This document shows, in pieces, positions 1 to 10,555 of a stretch of DNA of 64,000 nucleotides. This DNA comes from Lacrimispora sphenoides JCM 1415. Its GTDB lineage: Bacteria; Bacillota; Clostridia; Lachnospirales; Lachnospiraceae. The DNA lies in contig NZ_LT630003.1 of assembly GCF_900105615.1 (NCBI RefSeq), positions 4,900,001 through 4,964,000 of the forward strand, read 5' to 3'. Position 1 is the stretch's first letter. Every line of letters starts with the position of its first letter. A program made the position numbers and the translations under genes. A model generated the notes under the pieces. The model did not search any database. It saw nothing but the letters and a program-made list of their open reading frames with translations, and was not told the origin of the DNA.

Positions 1-3000
1 GCAATCGTAAGTAATAATACCTTGTACAGCTATGCTAATGGTTATATGAACGGGAACCAGAATAACGGCTATACTTCCGTACTGGAAACCATATCGGCAA
101 AGACGGATAGCAGTACTGGAGAAAGAATCGTATCTGTTTACAATTATGACAAGTTCTTCGATGCCATAAATGTGGCCAATGATGATAAATGGGATCGTAC
201 AGATAATGGAAGCACATCTTTTAAGCCCTTTCCCTTTATAAAGAAGTACCTGTTTGGAACTAGCGGTGCAGAAAGGCAGTATCCAGCGGCCCACAATAAT
301 TTAGAAATTAAGAATCACAGCAACACATCAGACATAGCTACGGATAATGCCCTATACTCTGATAACGTCCGCCAGTTTGCCATTACCTGGTATTTGGTTG
401 ACGAAGTTGCAAAGCTGGTAAAGAAGAATCCGTCTGGGGAAACGGAAAGCGCCACAGGTGAAAATGATTATTCCGATGAAGTTTACGACAAAGCCCTTTC
501 AGAAGCTATCCGAAAGGCAGAAAACTATTTAACCCCTTTCTTTGCATATGATCTTGACCTGATTTATTCCATTGAATGGGACAGTGCAAAGGATGGCGGA
601 TCAGATAAAGATCTCACAACACTTTCAGCGGATACCCTATTTGGTGATATTGCTGGAAACAGCGATGGTTACTACTTTGCTACTTCAAAATATCTGCCAT
701 ACGGAACTTATGTAGTGGTAGAACAGCAGCCGAAATTCAGTAATCTGGGGGATTTAAAGAACAAGCATTACCAGATTGACAAACCAAGAGAAGTCTCTCT
801 CCCGTCTGTATATGCGGATTATGATGGCTCCCAGGCTACACCGGAGGTGACTAATAATTATTACAATTATTCTGCCGGCATAACACAGCCTGAGATGGAG
901 AGGAAGTATAGGATCCGTTTCAATGAAGAGAGTGTAAACGTAATCAAGGGCAGGAATGCGGATGGTGACTTTGAAGTTTACAAGTACGGCATGGACATTG
1001 ATAACATCAGAAACGGCGTGGCAGGGGCAGGATCAGGTGACTATTTTGCACTGAGCCAGAACAGATTTAAGCCATATAAGAACTACTACAATGAGCAGGA
1101 TGACAGGACGAGTGGAAATGTACCATATTATTTGTCAGAAGGCTTAAGTGGTAGAGATGCCGTATCCAAATACTACCGATTCAGCTCCGTGGCAGAAAAC
1201 AAAGGTATCGCAAATGATGTTCCATTTCCAGGGGGAACCAATAAAGAGATCAATGGTGCTGTAATCCAGTACAAAGATAATGTAATGACCATGCAGGGCG
1301 TACAGATTGCTTATGATGGAAAATATGCCCCTATGCTTGTGCCGTGGACGGTCGTGGCCTCTGACAGTGTAGTTACAGAGGCAGCTGACTGTATCCTTTC
1401 CCCAAATGGAGAGAGTTCATACAAAGGCTTTGGATATACGAAGTTTCGAAACAGTTTTTTTAAAGCAAAGCTGAGGATCGAAAAGCTGGATTCGGAGACA
1501 GGGGAAAATCTCCTCCATGACGGAGCCTTGTTTGCTCTTTATGCAGCGTCCAGGGAGGACGGAGAGAATACGGACGGCCTGGTGAACTTTTATGGATTGG
1601 ATACCCGGATCGAAGGATCAAAGGAATTTTTAGAAGCTATGGGAGCTAAGAATATTGCCTTGGAAGGGGATGCCTGGAAGGGAACTGTTCCGGCAGGAAC
1701 ACCTATATGTAAGGAATCAGAACAGGTGATTCTTACCGATCAGGAAGGAAGAAGGACAGGACAGTTTGAAGCCTTTACAACCACCAGGGACGGCCTTCTG
1801 CCCGATGAAGCGGGGGACGCTGAGGCCAAGGAAGAGGATCTAAGAGAAATTTCCTATCAGGATCAGAATACCGGATATTTAATTACTCCACAGCCTCTCG
1901 GAGCCGGGACCTATGTCCTTTGTGAAATTAAGCCTCCTGCTGGATATGTAAGGACAAAGCCAGTAGCCATAGAAGTTTATTCCGACCGGACCACCTACTA
2001 CCTGGACGGAAACAGAAACAACCGTGTAGCGGCAGCTATTTATGAAGATAAGACAGGAGAAGGACCACAGGGTATTACAAACATCGCTAGGATTTACGTG
2101 GGGAATACTCCAGTACGCCTGGAAATATCCAAAATCAAGGACTCTGAACAGACGATCACATACAAAACCAACACCAGATTAGAAGGAACAGAACTGGAGT
2201 TAAAACAGAAGTATGGGACTGAAAACCTGGAGTTTGCCTATAAAAACGGAACTTACTTAGGCTATGCCTGGAACAAAGGTACCCTGGAATACTTAGAATC
2301 CAGAAAGGCCGCAGGCGAAGATGCAGAGCCGGTCTATGTAGATGGTATATTTGCCGGGTATGGTCTGATATCAAGGTTCTTAGATACTGCAGGCGATAAC
2401 AACCGCTATGTTGCCGGGGCGCAGATGACTCTTTATGACGCCATAGAAATCATGGAAAACGGGGGCAGCGGAGATTACGGATATGATGGTGTAGAGGTAA
2501 TAAGGGACCGGAATAATAATGTTCAGTCCATTCAGGTACTAAAGGGACACGCTGGAACCACTATTGAATTTATTCGAGAGGAGGACGAGGAAGGAAGCCT
2601 AAACGGAGAGCCAGGGGAAGGAACCTGGACTTACCGGACGATAGAGCGAGGGAATACAGATATTCTTTTCTATACCCTTGGAGAGCTGAAAGTAACGGAA
2701 ACCGGGGCGAATGGGAAACTTTACGGCTATGACCGAAACGGAAACCAGGTACAAGTGAAAAACCGGGAATCCATCTACGTGCTGAAAGCCGGGCAGCTTG
2801 TCTACGAGTTGACCGGAGGTGATCTGACTGCTGTGAAGTATTCTGCAACAGATAAGTGCTTTCATTTAAGTGATGGAACGATCCTTTATCACCTGGACAG
2901 CAATGGCAACCGGGACGCATTTATGGATCCGACTACCGGTATGGCCTACGCTAAAGAAGGACGAAAGGTCCTTGTATGGCCGGTAAAGATATCCCGGATA

Positions 3001-6000
3001 CCCGATAAAGCGGGGCAGGCCCCGAAAACCGGATCGGTTATTGCCAGGGAAAAAATCAAAACGTGGAGAATTGCTACCATCAACGCCGATACGGATCAGG
3101 AATATATCACAGGGACTTATAACGGAAATCATTTTGATAAAAGCATGAATCCGGTCTTAAATGACCATGGCCTTCCAGAGTATTATAAGGGATCGGCTGA
3201 AACCTATAAAAAGGGCGATCCTGTCTATGATATTGATGGTGATTTCGTCCGCTACAAATACGGGGACCTTCTTCCTGCCTATAACAATGCTGCTTACCGG
3301 ATCAATGACAAGACCGGTATGGAAAATATCGGGAAGGAAGAGGACATCACAGATGATAAGAAGCTTAATCATCGCCAGGGAGAAGCCTGGATCATGGAGA
3401 ATACCTGGATTACCGGAGAGAAGTACCCCAATGATCCATTTAAGGCTGATATGACCGTAGGCCAGGCTGATATCCTAAAGCGGGTGATTCCAGGAACATA
3501 CATCATGGAAGAAGTCAAAGCTCCATCAGGCTATACCAGGGGATTCCCGGAAGGAGTTATCGTTATAGAAACCAGAGAAGTCCAAAAGACCGGGCTGGAG
3601 GATGAGAGGATCAAGGTGGAGATCGTAAAGACCGATGCAACGGACCAGTACCGAATTGATGTACTCAGTGATTATCAGGAGGGTCTTACAGTCACGGAAT
3701 CGAAGGGAGCTTACAGTTATGCTCAGATTTCCGGGGCGCATTTGGCGCTTTATAAAGCTAAGCGGGTTTATACTACGGACAGAGAAACCTATCCGAAAGG
3801 ATACTATTTTGTAAAGACAGAAAGTAAGGCGGCAGAATGGACGATAGAAAATACAGCTGATAATGCTCCAGTGCAAATTATAGGCGAATGGATCACAGAC
3901 GGGACTCCAAAATACTTTGAGGGAATCCCTGCAGGGGACTATATTCTGGAAGAGATAGATGCAGCGATTGGGTATGTCCGAAGCTCCGTGGAACTTACGG
4001 TAAAAGCTACCGGAGAAGTGCAGACTGTAAATCTAAAGAATGATCATACCAAGCTGGAGGTCTATAAATACTACGAGGACAGCACCGGAAAAAAGGTGCA
4101 GCTTCCTAACAGCCATGCGGCTGGCCTGGCCCTTTATGAAGCGAAAACAGATAAAGACGGAAATATTCTGATGGATGGAGTGAAGCCAGTATATGACGAG
4201 GAAAAGAGAGCAGCGGTATGGATGACCGATGACTTGACTGAGTATACAGATAAAACAGAAAAAAGTACTGGTTTTATGGACCGCATAAAGGATTTTCTCG
4301 GCCTGGCAGAAAATCATTCCAGTTTTATCACGGACTTTGAAGCAGCTTACCAGGAGAAAGGGGAGGACCTTACTTCCTTCATCTGGTACACGAAAGACGG
4401 GGAGCGGACGGCTGAGCGGAGCGAAATCATTCAGACCGGAAAGGGGGAGGGTACTGTCCAGACTTGGACCACTGATGCCGGAAAGACAATTCGTATCACC
4501 ATATACCGGAATGTAAAAAATGGTTCCCTTGATCCAGGTGGAAAGCTTCCTTTTAACTTTGAATATCAATTCAACTACAAAGTGGAAAACGGGGTAAAGA
4601 GTTATGACACCTTAGAAGGCATGCACCGGATTGATTATTTGCCCTTCAATGCAGTAAAAGAAGGGAAGAAAGTAGGGAATTACGTCATGGTGGAAGAAAA
4701 GACACCGGCTGGCTTTGAAACAGCTGATCCAAAGGCTATTGTCCTTATAGAGACTGGAAATGTGCAGAGATTCAGCCTTGAAAATGAGGAAAAGTACATT
4801 AACGTTCTCAAAGTGGTAAAAGATGGAGCCAGAGAATATGCCGTAAGGGGCGCAGAACTGGCTCTCTATCGGGCCGATGAAGCCGGGAACTTCGTGGAAG
4901 ATGAAGCCTATCTAATACAGACCTGGATTTCCGGATCAGATGGAGAGTATACAGAAAACGATAAATTTAACGGGGACATTCCGGAGGGATTTGGCCTAGG
5001 AGATTTAAAACCTCACCGGATCAATAAAATCCCTTATGGAACCTATTATATCGCAGAGCTTGCAGCCCCAGCCTACATGCAAAAGATAGATCCAATAAAG
5101 ATTCTCGTAGGAACAGAAAAAGTTCCTGTTTATCGGTTCGTAAATACTCCAACCGTCGGGAAGCTGGAAATCAAAAAGAAAGCTTCTGATACCGGAGAGG
5201 GACTGGAAAATGCCCGTTTTATGGTATCTAATAAAGATACCGGGGCTGTCTGGTACATGACAACTGGAACAGATGGAAAGGCAGAAATAGTCGGACTTCC
5301 GGTGGGTATGGTGCAGACAGACGGAACTATTAAACCTTTTACTTATACTATTAAAGAGATTTCTCCACCGGATCTTTACCAGATCTCCGAGGGAATGAAG
5401 AAGTTCCAGTTTGACGGAAAAGAGGCCGGAAAAGAAGTACTTTATACCTGTGAAATAGAGAACCAGACAACAAATATTCAATTCAAAAAAATTAACTTTG
5501 ATAATGGAATGGCTGTGGAAGGTGCAGAAATAGCTGTGTTTGAGGCGGTGGTCATTGATGGAGAGTATCAAAAGGATGGAGAAGCCATAGAGACTTTTGT
5601 ATCTGGTCCGGACGGTTTTATCCTGACAAAGAAGCTGACAGCGAACCGGGTTTACATCATGGAAGAGCTTAAAGCCCCAGCCGGATATGCTCTTTCAAAA
5701 CCGGTGATCTTTACCTTAAATAAAGCGGGAACCGGAATCAGGAATGTATCAAATGATTTTAGCATTTTAAAGCTGGCCTGTGACAATGATGCCATAGAAG
5801 CCCTAACCGTCACTTCAAGAGTTCCAGTAAAGGTATTTACCATATTAAAAGACTTAGATACAGGAACCGAACTTCCTCCCTTTATTGGGACAGGAAGCGG
5901 CCAAGTTATCACAGCGGAAGAAGGTGTCATAAACGGCCATTTATACGAAATTACCGAATACACCAATTATTCTGATGGCAGGACAGAAAAGTCCTTTAAG

Positions 6001-9000
6001 GAAACGAAACGGATCCATATTGACGAAAGCGGATCCTATTCCATTCCTTCCAGGACATACCTGGAAACAAGGCAGGAGCTGGCCGATGTAAATGGTAACG
6101 TCCTTGCAAGCTGGACCGTTAATGAGGACAATCATGATTATACAATCATAAACCCAGTAACAAAGGAAATCCCTATAGCACAAGTAACAAGCAGCATAGG
6201 TGCGGATCACAGTGCAGTAAATACCGGAAGTGTCATAAAATACACGGTTACCTATACCAATCCTTACAGTCATCCAGTTGATATCCGTATCAATACAGTC
6301 CTGAAAGATGGACTTGATCATTTAAGATCAACCAATTATGGAGTGGAACAAAATGGAATTATCACCTGGAATCTCACGGATATCGCTGCCCATGAAAGTG
6401 GTTCAGTGGACATGGTGGCTGTGGTAAGCGGTGAGATAGGAATGCAGGCAAATGTTTATTTTGAAACTCAGGCGGAAGCAGTTACGAAGCGTACTACGCT
6501 CATAAATCCCATTGTCCCGGAAGGTTCCATTACCATCATAAGTAAGCTGACTGGAACCGGAAAGGATCAGACAGATGAATTTACTTATCATGTAAGACTT
6601 ATGGACTCTGCTGGAAAGACCTTAACTGGATATCAGGCATACGGTGGTACATCGGAGGGACGGATCAAAGGAGAAGAAAACATTACAATAACCGGTGACG
6701 GGTACCTTACCTTTGCAGGATTGCCCTATGGAACCAGATATGAGATTACACAGGAGCCAAAAGACGGTTATGACAGCATACCCCGCACTACCGGTCAGAT
6801 AGAAGGGGGAATGATAACGGGAAAGGTTTCAAAGGCCATACAGAGCGCAGTATTCGAAAACAACCGGAACAATGAAACGATTCGTGAGATCTTGACTACA
6901 GGAGGAAACTACCGCCTCATAGAAACCACAACGTACAGTGACGGAAGCAGCCTGATAAGCGGAGTTTATCGTTTTCAGCTAAATGCTTCAGGAATGGTTG
7001 ATAATGTGGATATGGAAGATCGGCCGGTACACTTATATTTCACGAAAGTGGATGCGAAAACTGGAGAGGAGCTTACAGGAGGCCGCTACAGCCTGATTGA
7101 TGCAGAAACAGGAAAAGTTATATATGAATTTACGAAAGAAAAAGGAAGGGAGGTCCTCATTCCAGCAAAACTGATAACTCCAGGGAAAGAATACATCATC
7201 AGAGAAGAGCAGCCCCCAACTGGATATTCCTTTGAAAAAGAGATCCGCTTCACGGCGGAGAAAAGCGGCATACGGTCAACCATCATCATGCAGGATAAAA
7301 AAACAGAAATAAAGATTTTAAAAGTAGATGAAGAGACAGGAGATATTCTAACAGGTGGCCGCTTCTCTATCCGGGAAAAGGATACTGGAACATTAATTAA
7401 GGAATTCACTGCTAATGGGAGGGCGATAGTATTAACAGGACTTCTGATTGCAGGAAAAACTTATGAACTTTCAGAAGAGGAGCCTCCGGCTGGATATAGC
7501 TATAGCGAGGGCGTGACCTTTACAGTACCGGAGGAATCAGGTCTGATTACGGTAGTCATGAAGGATAAAAAAACAGAGGTCTTAATTAAGAAACAGAAAG
7601 GTTCCCTTTTTATTGGAACGCCATCAGAAGCAGCCAGTCAGTTACCGGGAAGTACGCTTCAAATCTTAAATGAAGATAAGACCCCAGCAAAGGCAATCCA
7701 TAATGGAAATGGTTTTAAAGCCGGAGAGGATCTAATCTTTATCACAGGAATCCAGTTGAAGGAGTTAAAAGGCCAGCTGGAGGCTGGAAAAAAATACTGG
7801 GTTCACGAAATCAGTCCGGCAGATGGATATGCCTTTGCAGAAGATATCCCATTTACAGTCAGTATAAACGGTGATGAGGACGTTATTATTATGATTGATA
7901 ATCCAACCCATCTTATCCTATCTAAAAAGGCTATCACGGGCAGTGAAGAGCTGCCAGGAAATCATATGAGCATAAAAGATAAGGATGGAAATGTTGTGGA
8001 AGAGTGGATTTCTGGGGAGCAGCCTCATGAACTCATTGCAAAATTAAAGGCGGGAGAACGGTATTGGCTCCATGAAATCCTTCCTAAAGATGGATATTCA
8101 TATGCAGAAGATGTTCCTTTTACAGTAAGTAAAAATGGAGCGGTTGACATGGTTGAAATGAAAAACGAAATCACTGCGATTCGGCTTAACAAAGCAGATT
8201 CATCCGGTGTACTTCTGAAGGGAGCCATTTTACAGGTGTTGGATCATCAGAAAAATGTGGTTATTCCAGATTTTGAGACAACAGGCGAGGCTATAGATAT
8301 CACTGGAAGATTAGAGGCTGGAAAAACTTATTACCTTCATGAGGTGAAAGCTCCATCAGGATATTTTATTTCCTCTGATATATCATTTACAGTGCCAAAA
8401 GGTTCCGGGCTATTGGAAGTCACAATGACCGATCTCAAACACCATAGCCCAGGTTCTGAAAAAATGTTTCTGTATAAATCAGACGCTGCTACAGGTCAGG
8501 GAATAAAAGGAGTGGAATTCTCTATTTACCGCCCTAACGGAAGTTTATACCTGACTGTATATACTGGAGAGAATGGGTATGCAAAATTTGATATGCCGGA
8601 AGACGGAGCCTATATCTACAAAGAAACAAAGGCAGCTCCTGGTTACCTTTCAACAGATCACACCTACTCCTTTACCATTCATAACGGTGAGGTATCAGGA
8701 ATCAGTACAATATCAGTTGTAAATCATCCTTCTCCGGAGGTGTTTATCCAAAAGATAGACGCTGAAACCTCAGAAAAATTAGCCGGTGCAGAGCTGGAGA
8801 TTAGAAATGAAACCGAAGAGCCGGTATACAAAGGAATAACAGATGAAAAGGGTGCAATTACATTCTTTCCGCTCCGCTCTGGAAAATATACCGTTCATGA
8901 AATAAATGCACCAGAGGGATATATAAAGACGGATACCTGCCTGACCATTTATGTAATGGACGATGGAGCAGTAACAGGAGAATTTATATTGTATAACAAT

Positions 9001-9231
9001 CCGGAACACGGGAAGAAAAAGGGTTTCATCACAGCCACATATCAATCCAGCCTAAATGGTCTTGGAGTTACTAACTATAATGGAAAAGGATTCTGGGGTT
9101 GGCTGAAAAGACTGTCTAAAACAGGTGATGTAGATCTGAGAGGAGGATTGCTCATAAGTATAGGACTGGTTGGTATGGTTACTTCCATTGCAATCGTGAG
9201 GAGAAGAAGAGATAAGAAGGATGAAAAATAA
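1..9231 (+). CDS. Giant SpaA/Cna-B repeat surface protein, 5' end outside window
   Basis: This is a cell-surface adhesin or pilin-like protein. The frame is open from base 1, so the true start lies upstream; at least 3,076 residues are visible. From about base 1465 onward there are roughly fifteen prealbumin-like SpaA/Cna-B modules. Each opens with a strand like 'KVDxxTGE' (bases 1465, 3606, 4051, 4798, 5158, 5472, 7024, 7300, 8455 and 8740, among others) and closes with 'Y.l.E..aP.GY'. These modules usually form intramolecular isopeptide bonds. Bases about 6160-6510 resemble a DUF11-type domain. The C-terminus is LSKTG (from base 9112), a hydrophobic segment and an Arg/Lys-rich tail, which is a sortase signal layout with Ser in place of the usual Pro. 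The stop overlaps the next gene by 11 nt. The part before base 1465 is Tyr/Asn-rich and I do not recognise it. Family assignment is firm; ligand and partners are unknown. Confidence 0.9.
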   Translation, partial: AIVSNNTLYSYANGYMNGNQNNGYTSVLETISAKTDSSTGERIVSVYNYDKFFDAINVANDDKWDRTDNGSTSFKPFPFIKKYLFGTSGAERQYPAAHNNLEIKNHSNTSDIATDNALYSDNVRQFAITWYLVDEVAKLVKKNPSGETESATGENDYSDEVYDKALSEAIRKAENYLTPFFAYDLDLIYSIEWDSAKDGGSDKDLTTLSADTLFGDIAGNSDGYYFATSKYLPYGTYVVVEQQPKFSNLGDLKNKHYQIDKPREVSLPSVYADYDGSQATPEVTNNYYNYSAGITQPEMERKYRIRFNEESVNVIKGRNADGDFEVYKYGMDIDNIRNGVAGAGSGDYFALSQNRFKPYKNYYNEQDDRTSGNVPYYLSEGLSGRDAVSKYYRFSSVAENKGIANDVPFPGGTNKEINGAVIQYKDNVMTMQGVQIAYDGKYAPMLVPWTVVASDSVVTEAADCILSPNGESSYKGFGYTKFRNSFFKAKLRIEKLDSETGENLLHDGALFALYAASREDGENTDGLVNFYGLDTRIEGSKEFLEAMGAKNIALEGDAWKGTVPAGTPICKESEQVILTDQEGRRTGQFEAFTTTRDGLLPDEAGDAEAKEEDLREISYQDQNTGYLITPQPLGAGTYVLCEIKPPAGYVRTKPVAIEVYSDRTTYYLDGNRNNRVAAAIYEDKTGEGPQGITNIARIYVGNTPVRLEISKIKDSEQTITYKTNTRLEGTELELKQKYGTENLEFAYKNGTYLGYAWNKGTLEYLESRKAAGEDAEPVYVDGIFAGYGLISRFLDTAGDNNRYVAGAQMTLYDAIEIMENGGSGDYGYDGVEVIRDRNNNVQSIQVLKGHAGTTIEFIREEDEEGSLNGEPGEGTWTYRTIERGNTDILFYTLGELKVTETGANGKLYGYDRNGNQVQVKNRESIYVLKAGQLVYELTGGDLTAVKYSATDKCFHLSDGTILYHLDSNGNRDAFMDPTTGMAYAKEGRKVLVWPVKISRIPDKAGQAPKTGSVIAREKIKTWRIATINADTDQEYITGTYNGNHFDKSMNPVLNDHGLPEYYKGSAETYKKGDPVYDIDGDFVRYKYGDLLPAYNNAAYRINDKTGMENIGKEEDITDDKKLNHRQGEAWIMENTWITGEKYPNDPFKADMTVGQADILKRVIPGTYIMEEVKAPSGYTRGFPEGVIVIETREVQKTGLEDERIKVEIVKTDATDQYRIDVLSDYQEGLTVTESKGAYSYAQISGAHLALYKAKRVYTTDRETYPKGYYFVKTESKAAEWTIENTADNAPVQIIGEWITDGTPKYFEGIPAGDYILEEIDAAIGYVRSSVELTVKATGEVQTVNLKNDHTKLEVYKYYEDSTGKKVQLPNSHAAGLALYEAKTDKDGNILMDGVKPVYDEEKRAAVWMTDDLTEYTDKTEKSTGFMDRIKDFLGLAENHSSFITDFEAAYQEKGEDLTSFIWYTKDGERTAERSEIIQTGKGEGTVQTWTTDAGKTIRITIYRNVKNGSLDPGGKLPFNFEYQFNYKVENGVKSYDTLEGMHRIDYLPFNAVKEGKKVGNYVMVEEKTPAGFETADPKAIVLIETGNVQRFSLENEEKYINVLKVVKDGAREYAVRGAELALYRADEAGNFVEDEAYLIQTWISGSDGEYTENDKFNGDIPEGFGLGDLKPHRINKIPYGTYYIAELAAPAYMQKIDPIKILVGTEKVPVYRFVNTPTVGKLEIKKKASDTGEGLENARFMVSNKDTGAVWYMTTGTDGKAEIVGLPVGMVQTDGTIKPFTYTIKEISPPDLYQISEGMKKFQFDGKEAGKEVLYTCEIENQTTNIQFKKINFDNGMAVEGAEIAVFEAVVIDGEYQKDGEAIETFVSGPDGFILTKKLTANRVYIMEELKAPAGYALSKPVIFTLNKAGTGIRNVSNDFSILKLACDNDAIEALTVTSRVPVKVFTILKDLDTGTELPPFIGTGSGQVITAEEGVINGHLYEITEYTNYSDGRTEKSFKETKRIHIDESGSYSIPSRTYLETRQELADVNGNVLASWTVNEDNHDYTIINPVTKEIPIAQVTSSIGADHSAVNTGSVIKYTVTYTNPYSHPVDIRINTVLKDGLDHLRSTNYGVEQNGIITWNLTDIAAHESGSVDMVAVVSGEIGMQANVYFETQAEAVTKRTTLINPIVPEGSITIISKLTGTGKDQTDEFTYHVRLMDSAGKTLTGYQAYGGTSEGRIKGEENITITGDGYLTFAGLPYGTRYEITQEPKDGYDSIPRTTGQIEGGMITGKVSKAIQSAVFENNRNNETIREILTTGGNYRLIETTTYSDGSSLISGVYRFQLNASGMVDNVDMEDRPVHLYFTKVDAKTGEELTGGRYSLIDAETGKVIYEFTKEKGREVLIPAKLITPGKEYIIREEQPPTGYSFEKEIRFTAEKSGIRSTIIMQDKKTEIKILKVDEETGDILTGGRFSIREKDTGTLIKEFTANGRAIVLTGLLIAGKTYELSEEEPPAGYSYSEGVTFTVPEESGLITVVMKDKKTEVLIKKQKGSLFIGTPSEAASQLPGSTLQILNEDKTPAKAIHNGNGFKAGEDLIFITGIQLKELKGQLEAGKKYWVHEISPADGYAFAEDIPFTVSINGDEDVIIMIDNPTHLILSKKAITGSEELPGNHMSIKDKDGNVVEEWISGEQPHELIAKLKAGERYWLHEILPKDGYSYAEDVPFTVSKNGAVDMVEMKNEITAIRLNKADSSGVLLKGAILQVLDHQKNVVIPDFETTGEAIDITGRLEAGKTYYLHEVKAPSGYFISSDISFTVPKGSGLLEVTMTDLKHHSPGSEKMFLYKSDAATGQGIKGVEFSIYRPNGSLYLTVYTGENGYAKFDMPEDGAYIYKETKAAPGYLSTDHTYSFTIHNGEVSGISTISVVNHPSPEVFIQKIDAETSEKLAGAELEIRNETEEPVYKGITDEKGAITFFPLRSGKYTVHEINAPEGYIKTDTCLTIYVMDDGAVTGEFILYNNPEHGKKKGFITATYQSSLNGLGVTNYNGKGFWGWLKRLSKTGDVDLRGGLLISIGLVGMVTSIAIVRRRRDKKDEK

Positions 9232-10294
9232 GATTAATAGGATTAAGAAAGGTTTTGTTGCAATGTTCCTTGTCGCCCCACTTGTTTTAGGGGATGCTGG
9301 AATAGCATGTGCGGAAGAAACGTTCATTGAAATAACAAAGGAGTATAGGACCTCTATAAAAGAGGAAGATGGAAGGTCCCAGTTTAAAGAAGTTTATGAA
9401 AAGGACGGTATTGTCTATCGGTTAAAGTCCGTTCGTACAGACAATGTAGAGGAAATCTATCCAGGGGATATTATTACATATGACTCCGATCCCTTTGTTG
9501 GAAATCCTGAAAAATATGCACCTAACGAAGCAGTTGAGAAAGAAGGAAAAAGGTATGCTTTAAAAACCAGTGAGCTTTCAAAGGTACTCACGAAGGAAAC
9601 TACGAAATATTCAGAAGCCTCCATCTTGTATGAAGGAGTAGAATACATAGATTCTCTACCGGAAGATGCCCAGGTCAAGGTTATAAATGAGGATTTAAAG
9701 CAGGAATTAAATGTAACACTTCCAGCGGTTGGTTTTAAAGAAGAAAGTGCCTGCTGGGATTATAATTTTACATTCCCTATAACCGTGAGCGGATACGATG
9801 CGGACTCTTACATGCTGGGTCAGACTGAGATTTCTAACCGTTCCCCTTTAATCGATCACGCAATATTGTTTTTAAGTTATCTTAATTTGCCATCACAGTA
9901 CTATGAGATATCAAGCATTGAGTGGGACGGAGACCCTGTGTCAAAGGATGGAGAAATGATCCGAAACGCAACCGCTCGTGGGCGCAAATTTGTAAAAAAT
10001 ATCAGGGGAATTTATGGAGGGGATGTCACATTCCCTTCCATAGAAGCCAATGCTTATCATGGAACTTATATTGATGCAGAAGCTGAGAATCAGACAGAGC
10101 AGATCATCTATAAGAAAGAAATAACAGCAACTTATGTGAGGGATGGGCGAAAGGGATTTTGGAATTTCCTAAAATGGCTTCTGGCAAATTCCGTTACCAT
10201 GTCAATCCTTGTAATCCTACTGATCATACTTTTATTACTGGTCATTGTTAAAAGAGTGCGGAAAAGAAGCAGAGAGAAGAAAAAAACGGATTAA
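9221..10294 (+). CDS. Secreted, membrane-anchored protein of unknown function, coupled to adhesin
   Basis: I do not recognise a family. The 357-residue product has a basic N-terminus and hydrophobic stretch ending near 'GIACAEE' (about residues 1-32, a likely signal peptide). A long extracellular part follows, then one C-terminal membrane helix (about residues 322-345) and a strongly basic tail, so it is probably anchored with its bulk outside. Short elements such as 'YEKDGIVYRLK', 'VEKEGKRYALK' and 'ILYEGVEYID' look like a degenerate internal repeat. The start lies 11 nt inside the adhesin gene and has 'AGAAGG' just before it, which indicates translational coupling. This suggests a surface partner, assembly factor or anchor for the adhesin, but that is inference. 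A terminator follows, so these two genes end a transcription unit. Confidence 0.75.
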   Translation: MKNKINRIKKGFVAMFLVAPLVLGDAGIACAEETFIEITKEYRTSIKEEDGRSQFKEVYEKDGIVYRLKSVRTDNVEEIYPGDIITYDSDPFVGNPEKYAPNEAVEKEGKRYALKTSELSKVLTKETTKYSEASILYEGVEYIDSLPEDAQVKVINEDLKQELNVTLPAVGFKEESACWDYNFTFPITVSGYDADSYMLGQTEISNRSPLIDHAILFLSYLNLPSQYYEISSIEWDGDPVSKDGEMIRNATARGRKFVKNIRGIYGGDVTFPSIEANAYHGTYIDAEAENQTEQIIYKKEITATYVRDGRKGFWNFLKWLLANSVTMSILVILLIILLLLVIVKRVRKRSREKKKTD

Positions 10295-10346
10295 AAGATG
10301 AAGAAAAGTGGAAGGAATACAGAATTACTGTAAAAGCTCAAGGTTC

Positions 10347-10395
10347 AGCCCTATTTGGCAGGCAGGCTTTATATCAAAGCAAATAGGGCTTTTTT
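10347..10395 (+). terminator. Rho-independent terminator after the adhesin pair
   Basis: A perfect 11-bp stem (10347-10357 with 10380-10390, arms AGCCCTATTTG and CAAATAGGGCT) encloses a 22-nt loop and runs directly into six T residues. It lies 52 nt after the partner gene's stop. Confidence 0.85.
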
Positions 10396-10447
10396 GTATG
10401 CAAAATACAATATTGCGTTCCAAACCTTAAGACTCTGGCTGCAATAC

Positions 10448-10476
10448 TTGACAAAGGAACAGGTACTGCCCATAAT
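10448..10476 (+). promoter_or_regulatory. Sigma-A promoter for the oxidoreductase gene
   Basis: TTGACA (10448-10453), a 17-bp spacer and CATAAT (10471-10476). The -35 is perfect and the -10 matches 5 of 6. It sits 80 nt before the ATG at 10556. Confidence 0.7.
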
Positions 10477-10555
10477 ACATTATATAGAAAAAGTTTTGAA
10501 GAGGCAGAATTATATGGGCACATGAGGAAATCAAGAGCATTAAGGAGGATTGAGT

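Noticed and set aside
1..10550. The adhesin region as part of an integrative element or prophage
   Set aside because: Giant SpaA proteins occur on such elements, but no integrase, relaxase, phage gene or attachment repeat is visible in the window.
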